The notes under the pieces are model-generated. The model was not told the DNA's origin and made no database searches. It was given only the letters and a program-made list of their open reading frames with translations. This document shows, one piece after another, positions 32,435-41,300 of a stretch of DNA of 64,000 nucleotides (positions within the stretch are counted from its first letter, which is position 1; each line of letters opens with the position of its first letter). Location of the stretch: contig NC_031477.1 of assembly GCF_000006565.2 (NCBI RefSeq), positions 5,889,174 to 5,953,173 on the forward strand, in the 5' to 3' direction. The position numbers were made by a program, and so were the translations under genes. Source of the DNA: Toxoplasma gondii ME49. Lineage: Eukaryota; Apicomplexa; Conoidasida; Eucoccidiorida; Sarcocystidae.

Positions 32435-35309
32435 TCTCAGGTAGGCTGCGGCTACCAGGGCGAGAGGTCAAAGCCCCACAAAAAGGGCACCCGCCTCGAA
32501 GCCTGCGCTTGACGAAGACAACGCCGACTGTCCGCCTCTATCCCGAGTGGTTCAACACTTTTTTCAAGAGTTTGACTCGGAACAAGTGCAAAAAAACCGG
32601 GAAGAAACCTTCTACTCGAGCGGGCAAAAACGCTCCGCAAGCAGAGCATCTGAACTGATGAGAGCCGCAGTGCAGCCCTGCCATTGGGCGCTCTTCGTTT
32701 TCTTTTCCGCGATTCGCTTTTGAGAACCAAAACGACAGAGGTGACGGCGAAGAGTATAAGGACGCAGAAAAAGACTTCCTTACATTTTCGTTGAGGCGTT
32801 TCCCTTTCGTCTGCGAAGATACGCGCTCAAACAACTGCCGCGCCTCTGTCGCGACACAAACGCGCCACGAGACACCTACACATATACACACAAACGCGGC
32901 TCGTCTCGCCTTTTATCTTCCCACTTAGATGGAGCTGAGATACACCACACTTTGTTGGAAAAACAGTTTGAGAAACACTGTCCAGTGCAAGGCTGCTTCT
33001 CCTTGCAGATGTAGAGATCCATCCCCGCACATGCCTCAAAAATTTAGCTCTATAGGCCTCCACAATACCCATATATATATGTATATATATACATGCTCAC
33101 ACATATATGTGTACAAAGATCGTCACATACTATGAATATATACACATGTATATGTGCATGTAAGAACGCAGGTCACGTAATGTACGGTTCAGTCTGTGAG
33201 TCTTTTTTTTGAGCACGCCGATGATGTTGCCTGAGCCCCGAGTGTAGCTACGGTGATCATTATCGTGGAAGAAAAAACAACCGAACACCGTGTATTTTAT
33301 ATAACAAAGTTGTTCAGGGGTGCAAGTGCGGGATCTCTTCTCGGCATAACGTCTTTGCGTTAGATGCGGTGTATATACCTCAATAGCTGGAACAGTCGGT
33401 GGTACGCTTAAGTGGAACAGAGCCCAAGGACCCAAGCGTTCCAGGTAGCGAGGAAAGCGATGGTTTGGCGGGGTAGGCTGGATAGGAACCCAGACAGTGG
33501 CCAAGAGAGCTAAACGACTTGAGCGGATTGAGAGTTCTCCACAGTGAAGGGAAGGAGGAGAAGAAGCAAACAGGTCGAAGCTGGAAGGAGCAGAGGAGCC
33601 CATCGCACGCGAGACAGCTCGACACAGTGCGACCGAGCACAAGTTGAAACAGACAGCATGGAACTGCCAGCAGATGCATGAGAATGATAGTGCATGAAGA
33701 CTTTAATTCAAACGCCGTGACAGTCGAGAGCTTAGGAAACGCACAGAGAGAGCCGCGGTGACCATGGCAGGACCGGCGGCCTCTGCGTAGAGGCCTCGAG
33801 GGGAGAGAGTGACTGTTCCTTTTGTGTCTTGTTTGAGGCAAAAAGGGCCATGTGTGTAGATTGAAGGCTCTCTCTCAGGACGCGGAAGAGCGCCACAGCG
33901 ACAGGATCTCTTCTTTTTCTCGAAAAGAGAGAAAAGTGACCCCCACAGAAAAACGTGTGCCCGGCCACAGCAGCAGCACGGACAGCCGTTACAAGTGCTC
34001 ACAGTTCGGGTGAATTTGTGTCGTTTTTAGTTTTTTTAGTTCCTTCTTCTGACTTGGGCTCGTTAATTTTTTGATTTCTTCCTCTCCCAAATGCCATATG
34101 ACCACAGAGGAAATCTGCGTAAGGGGAAACTTTGGAGAGATCTTTGCTCAGCTCCTTTTTTCTGCCCTATTCACTTTTGCGCGCCGGGGTGCGTCCAGTG
34201 GGCCCCGTTGAGTTCTGGCCTTGAAGCTTTTTTAGCGTCGTCTCCTCCATGAATTCTTTTCTTTTTCTTTCTTCTCGCGTCTCGCCTCCCCATTTTCCGT
34301 TTTCTCCCTCTCTGTTGCTGGTTCGGAGTCATCGCGGCACACAAAGGCCATTGCCACAGAGGTGTCGGCTGCCTTCTCCAGCGCGGAAGCCCCAACCGTT
34401 CGCGTGACTCCGTTGTCTCCTTTCCTCTTGTGTCACTTCCAGCGTTTGTTTTCCCCTCGATTCTTGAGTCGACTGCACCTGGTTCCGTCTCAGTGTCTCC
34501 CTTCTCTCTGCTCTTCTCTTTCACTTCCCTCGCGTCCGCGACTTCTTCGGAGCAGCGAATCTGCCTGTGGCCGTTCCTGCGCGCGAATTTCCTCTCGGAG
34601 TTGTGAACAGCGTTCTCTCCCTTCATTCGCATGCGACCCTCGATATGAAGCAGCCACCAGAGCAGGCGCTCCAAAAGAGAGAAGAAGCTTTGGCAAGCAA
34701 CTGCGGTAGGACGCAGAAACCGCCGGCGGGAGCGATACGACGCAAGAGAACGCCCAGAGACGCCTGAAACGCAAGTCCCAGTACGACGCAGCTGCGAGAA
34801 AATGAGAATCCTTTAGTTAGTCGGGGCATTGGAGACACTTGGCAAGGGATACGAAACAAAGAAGGAGACGGGAGCGACACCGGAAGGAAAGAGAGAGACA
34901 TGGGAGACGTCAGGAAGAGGAGGGCGAGAAGGTGCAGTGATGATGATGCCGCGTAGACGGAAAAGATCCCTGCACGTCGCGACAACACACAGACATATTT
35001 TTCGAGGGAGTGGCTGTCGCTCGACACCGAAGGCCGAGAAGAGAACGGGGAAACGCCAGGGTGTGGAAGTGCCTTAGAAGGGAGAGCGCCTCATGAATTG
35101 GAACACAAGAGACAGGACTTCGGCGAAGCCCCTGTCTCCTTTTGCTAACGCCTCAGACGCCTAGGCACACGCCGCGGTTTCCAGACTTCTCCAGAGCCTG
35201 TCCGTGGGTGGACTCTCCCGTTGTTCAACATGGTGGCCGCTGAGAACTGTGGGCAGTGAAAAGAAGTCTCTCTCATCCGAGGAACGATTTCCGAACCCCC
35301 GCGAAGACA

Positions 35310-38300
35310 ATGGAGACTCAGAAAGACCCTGTGGACTCTTTCGCGCAGACATTTCGAGAGAAGGCCCGGCACAGCAAACCGGAGAAGGCAGGTGACCGCC
35401 ACGCGTTTGAAACGCAACAAAAGTCCAACTCAGATCGTGCAACTGGAGAAAGACAACCCACGAACCAAGGCCGTTCCCTGACGGCGGCTGCACACCTTAC
35501 GGAAGCCCCTCGGCTTATGCCTTCCTCGCCTTCTGTCTCTCCTTCTCCTGTCTCTCCTTCTTCTTCTTGTGTCTCTGCGTCTGCTGCGGCAGTGGGGAGT
35601 CGCCCTACTAGCGGCGATGCTTCTTGCGCAGAAACGTCTCGTTGTGGAGCTTGGAGGGCAGCGTGTGGGGCGCCTTCGTCGAACTCAGGAGTGAGGGACA
35701 AGGAGGAATGCTGCGCCATGAGGAGACGAGTCGGACGTAAACAGAGCGGGGAGCGTGCAGAAGAGCTCGAGGATGCTGAATTCCGGTTTTCAGCCGGGCT
35801 GGTCCACATCGTGCCTCCTCCAAAGGAATTGCCTGAGCCGGCTGCTCCAGGAGGCGCAGACGCAGCTGAGTCTGCAGGGGACGGGAGACAAGCTGGCGAC
35901 ACCCAGGGTGAAGAGCGCAAAGCAGGAGAGGGGGACGAGAGGAGACAAGGGAGGAGGCTTCGCGAGAGCGGAAGGTCAGACGCAGCCATCCGATATGAGA
36001 CAGACCGTCTTGAAGACGGGGAAGAAGGGAGCAGCGAGAAAGAAGAGACATCATTTCGGGAGCCAGGGCAAAACGGAGAGGAGAGGTCAAAGGGCCGTTC
36101 AACTAGACAAAGAGGAAACGACGTGAAGAGTGAAGAAGAGAGACGAACGCATGTGAGTCAGAAATGCAGAAGAGGATCTCGGCCTACCTCGTCTTGTTCT
36201 GTGTTGCGTGAGGCGTCACCGTCTCAAGCTTCTCCCCCTGCGCCGCCAGTTCCATGGCTAAACTGTAAACCGTCAGTTTTTGAGTCTTTCGGGTCTCCGG
36301 CATCCTCGACGTCTTCGTCTGTTCATTCTTTGGGTCGTACACACTCGCCTGCCCTCTGTGCGAGTAAACCTCTTGCTTCTTCCGGTCTTCCCTGCACAAC
36401 AGAAGAGAAGATGCGACGTGTGGGGTCGGGGACAGCGGACGACGCGGAGGATGGGGCAGCGCTCGTGAGAGTTCGCGCTGACGACGGAGAGACAGGCGAC
36501 GAGGAAGCAGAGGGAAAGAAGCGTGAGAAACAGTCGGGCGAACTGCAGCGAGACGCCTCCACAGAGAAGGAAGAGACTCTGAGGGAGAAACCGAGTGTCC
36601 CAGGAGAGGCGAGAGGAACACAGGGTACCAGCACAGCGGAGAAACGAGCTGGTCAAGCGCCGACAGAGATGATCGAGGATTCATATAGGTTGGCGAAACC
36701 GGAGAGGCGCGGAGTTGCCATTTCAAGGCCTGCGTCTCCCTCGAGACCCGAGCCCTCAGGTGCATCCTCACCATCTCACTGTTCTTCCAGTTCCCCTGTC
36801 TCGCCATCGCACTCTGCGTTCACATCGCAATCCAAGTGGGAGGCTTCCTCGATCGTGTTTCTCTCAAATGCAGTCTCTTCCTCTTCTTCGCCGTCGTGCC
36901 AGTCGCACGCCTCTTCGTCCTTTGTGTCTCCGTCTGCCTCGCAAACGCCGGCGACTCTCGTACCGATTCCCCCAGGGATTGGGGTGTACTTTGACCCTTT
37001 CGTCCGGGGACCGTCGTTCCCACACTGTCCCTCTTGCGCGAAGCCCACCGCGTTGACTTCACCTGCTTCAGAGGCGAAACTGATGTCGACCGATGGTGGA
37101 CTCAGCAGCTTCTGCTGCTGCGGCCTTCCGAGGCATCCACCGCCCACTCTTTGTCATCCCTCGTCGATGTCCAAAGTGTCTCCCTCAGCGGCCCTGTCTC
37201 CGTGGTCCATGCCCGCCTCTCCGTCGCCTACGTCCATCACCTGCTCGTCTAGCGGCTTCCACGCGCCTCCGCCTCCAACTTCTTCTCGTGCACCTGCGGC
37301 GTCGGTGGGTCCCTGCCTACCGTCTCTGTCGCGCCGGTCGCGTCCTCGCTCTGCTCCCGCCTTCGCTGCAGCTGCTGCCCCCTTCCCGTTGCTGGTCACT
37401 CAGCTGTGTGCGCGCAGCCTGCTCGCCGTCATCGCGAGTGACGACGGCCGCTTAGCGCGGTGGAAGCAAATTTTCAACAACCTGCAGTTCGGCGTTCGGG
37501 CGTTCTTGAATGCGCCGGAAGTGATCTATTGTCGGGGATTGACTCGGGGCGCTCAGTCCCGCCTCTTGGGCCTCGCCGTCAACATGCTCCCTGTGTGGGT
37601 GTACCTCGCAGTGCAGCCTGAGAACGCCATAGACGCTGCTCACGAAAAAAGCATGCAGAGCGACTGGAGGAACGGAGAGACCGGAAGGCCAGGGGAAGCT
37701 GGCGAGAATGCACAGACTTCTCGACAGCGTGGAAACGAGGAGAGGGAGACGACCCGCCGGATGGAAAGCTGTTCAGGTTGCAGGACAGGTGCCGATGCGC
37801 GGCATGGCTTTCTTGATGAAACGCGGGGCAGAGAAGAGGGAGAAAAGGCGAACAGTCGAGGAACCGTGAAAGAGGCAGTCGCAAAGAACGCCGAGGAGTG
37901 CAGTGCCTCGAGGACGGGAGATTGGAGAAGACGGGAAGCGAGGCGAGAGACAGAGGATAAGAGACACCCGACGTGTCTGGAGGCTCACGTCGCCCCCATG
38001 GCAGGGGACGGCGAGAGGCCGAGCGACGAGGCGGAGGCGCGAGAAACGCGGAAACGGAGCCGAGAAAATGAGGTAGAAAGTGCTCGTTCTCCTCGAGAAG
38101 TACGAAAGTGTAGGACAGCTCGTCGGGGAGGATTTGACGCCGAGAGCGAGGAGGAGAGCGCCGGCAGTCTTCGGTCGAGTCCTGGAAGCAATGCAGGAAG
38201 TCCCAGGGGGGTCTGGCACGAATCGGCGAAGGAAGACTCGCAAGGATCGCGGCATTCGTCCGGTCTTCCGCCTCACTCTTTGATGGCCTCCTGGAAGACG

Positions 38301-41300
38301 CCTTCAGAAGAGCAACGCGGCGCTGAGGCGTCTGGGGGCAGAAAGGAGAGCGACCAAGACCACGAGACGGCGGTGGAGAACGACGGCACATCCACGGCTT
38401 GTCCAAGAGAGACGGATGGCGGCGACAGTTCGCTCGAGCTGGCAAGAGGAGGAGGAAGCCACGGAACGCGGCATGCACAAGTCCGCGAGTTTGGCGCCGG
38501 TCCCCCCTCCAACTTCGCCTGCCTGGAGGACGTTCCGGATCAAGCAGAAACGCGTCGTGTTTCCTCAGACGCCAACAGGCGCGAGACACCAGGGAACTTC
38601 GAGATCGAGGCCGCGGCCACAGTACGGACCGGTGAGGTGGAAGCGGCGTTGAGAGTCTCGGAACGTATTGTTGGTACCAAGTCAGCTGTTTCTGCATGTT
38701 CTTCCACTTCGGCGTCGCCTTTGGCCTCCGGGTGTTCTTCGCCACCGTGTGCCGGTTCTCAGTCACCCGGCGCTTCGTCATCGACGAGTTCCCTTGCAGC
38801 TTCCGCTTCTCTCCCCTTGTTCGTCTGTGCTTCTCTCCCGGCCCCCGACCGTGTAGGGCAAGCAAGTGTGGAGGCAGCAGGTGTAGAGGAAGAGGAGCAC
38901 CCTGCTGCCGCTGCTTGTCCGGTCTCGTCTGCACACACGGAGAGCGCCCGACAAGGAAGGGGAGCGATTTCTGGAGATTTTGGAATCCGCCTGAAAGAGA
39001 CGAAAGATCAAGAGGCGACCCGCGACAGAGCCGCAGGAACGCCTAGGGAGGCTGAGGAGGCAGGTGCGTCGAGGGGACGCGCTGAAAGGCCCAACGACTG
39101 CAGGCGCCCGATGCGGCAAAGCACAATGAAGCGGCCAGTGAAGGCCAAGCTGCGCGCCCTCTCAACCGCGGAGGGAGACGCATGCGAGGTGTGGGGAAAC
39201 AAGGATCCCGGAGAAGCGAGGAAGTCAGCATGCAAGAGAGAGTTGAAGGGCCCTCGAGAGGTAGAACGAGAAACGACGGAGAAAGCGAAGGAGAGCGAAC
39301 GCGGCATGTTTGTGGAGTTGAAAAGCGGGCACTCCGGTGGAGCTGGAGACGGGGAAGAGTGCAGAATAGTGGTTGGCGAACCCGGGGTGGAAGACACAAG
39401 AGACCGACCGAAGAAGAAATCACGAGGAGGACTGCCCGAGATGCCAGGCGGGAAGCTCGAACATGACGAAGCAACAGAGATATTGGCGAAAGAACTGTGG
39501 GTGGAACACGGAAAAATTGGAGAAGATCGTGACGGACAGGGTCGAGGCGCATGTATGATCAGAAGCAACGCAGAAGGCGAACCATGTTCTACACGGGAAG
39601 AAGAACGACGTAGCCCTGAAGTAGAGACGGAGCCGTCAGAGGGCCGTGAAGCTTCGGTTAAGACGCCCGCTACTGAAGACGCTGAGAATTGTTCTCTGCG
39701 AGACGCAAGTGGAGCGGAGGCCCCGAGCCTCCCGTCGCCCTCTGCACAGGCTCTATCGTCTTTCTCACCTGTCTCTTCGTCCTCTCTTGTGGCTTCGACG
39801 GCTTTATATCGGAGTCTGCCCGACGGCAATCTGGCGCGATCACCCTCGCAGTCCAGCAGCCAGACTCGCAGCGAATGTAGTGCGTCTTTGGGAGCCGCTG
39901 AAAGATCGCAAGAAACTCCAGAACTCGCAAGTGTCGTAGCGTCCCCCTTGGGCCTTTCTACGACTATCAAGCTCCCTCTGTCTTTCGCTCGTGGGCATCC
40001 CCAAGACAGCGAGAACGACAGGCCAGACCACTCGCGCACAGCTTCACGTTCCGAGATGCCCACGGAAGCGGCCAGGGCGTCTTCTGCATCAACTGCATGC
40101 AGCACTGCCAGCAGCACACCGCCTGCGTCCGTATCTGTGGAGAAAAAGGAGAGCTCGCAGTATACGGCCATCTACTCCATCGAACAAGGTGGCGCAAACA
40201 GTTCCTGTGGACCTGAAAGAAGCGAAGCGGTGGCGCATCTCGCTTCTCAGTCCTGCGCGTCTGAGACACACATCGCGGCCAACGGCTATGGAGCTGCTTC
40301 GCTTCTCGCGGTGGCAGAGCAGTCACGGACAAGCGCACCACAGTGTTCACTCGGGGCGCGACGAAGCCGAAGCGAGACAAGACGGCAAGAACAAGCAGAT
40401 GAGGCAGCAGGACGTGAAGCTGAACCTGAAGGAGGGTCTCAGAAAGGTGCAGAGGCAGACGCCCAAGAAACAGTCAAGTGCAGGCGGCGGAGAGGAAGAA
40501 GTGAAGGGGAAGGCGGGGTGAACACAGGAACGGAGACACTGAAGGACGGAAGGAGAGGAGAACAGGGACGGATGGGATATTCTGAACGACGGGAGGAAGC
40601 GAGAGGGAGTAGCTTCGAGTTGTCCGAGTCAAGCCGCAACGAACCACATTCTGGAGGAAGAGAAACGAGGGCGAGCTTGAGAAGTAAGAGGGCAAGGGAA
40701 AATCCGGGAGGCGGGGCGTCGCACGAACTGCAGACGAGACATGCGAGACCAGGAAGCCACGGTTTGCCTGCTGATTCTTCTGAGCGAGACCTCGAGGTGA
40801 CGAGAAGAGAGACAGAACCGCAAGCACAACGCCGAGGCGCTTGTCCGAGGCCTCGGCATGAAACACGGGTCACCACACCCCCTCAGGTGTCAGGCGCGAT
40901 GCCGGCGTCTCCCTTTCATGCCTTTGCTGCGAGTCCTTCTCGAGCGCTGCCTGACTGCTCGTCTGCGGATGGGCCTGCCGCCAGGCTCGCCTCAGATCCT
41001 GAAGAGCGGCTGGAGCACCTGCTTCTCTTCTACCGCCGGTGGCTGGGGGACCGGCGCTCTGGGAACCCCGCCAGAGAGGCGCTGCTGCAGCACGCAGAAC
41101 TCCTGCTGCCCGACGCGTTTCTGTTCGGTCTTTTCCGCCTTCTGGCTCATCTTGCTGCTCTCGAGTCGCGCCTCGAGACGGTCGCGGGTGGGAAAGCCTT
41201 AAAGGCAGAGACGAGCGGGGAGAGAGAATCCTGTCGAGGACTGGAGAGCGAGGGCGAAGGAGGCGCGCGGAGACGAGGGAGACCGCCAGGAGACTGCGGG

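Larger units (their letters stand above)
32036..35309. promoter_or_regulatory. Divergent promoter region between RPC1 and the giant orphan gene
   Basis: 3.3 kb between two head-to-head start codons. It contains TA-rich microsatellite sequence at about 33070-33155 and several random frames on both strands. TGCATGC elements lie near the RPC1 side. An AGAGACG element, matching the WGAGACG motif reported in Toxoplasma promoters, lies at 34756-34762, about 550 bp before the orphan's ATG. Confidence 0.45.

Noticed and set aside
37579..38934. 451-codon - strand frame, and similar ones at 39008-40171 and 42638-43819
   Set aside because: They are antisense to the giant frame and follow from its G/C-biased third positions. 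They are Arg/Ser/Pro-rich with no domain.
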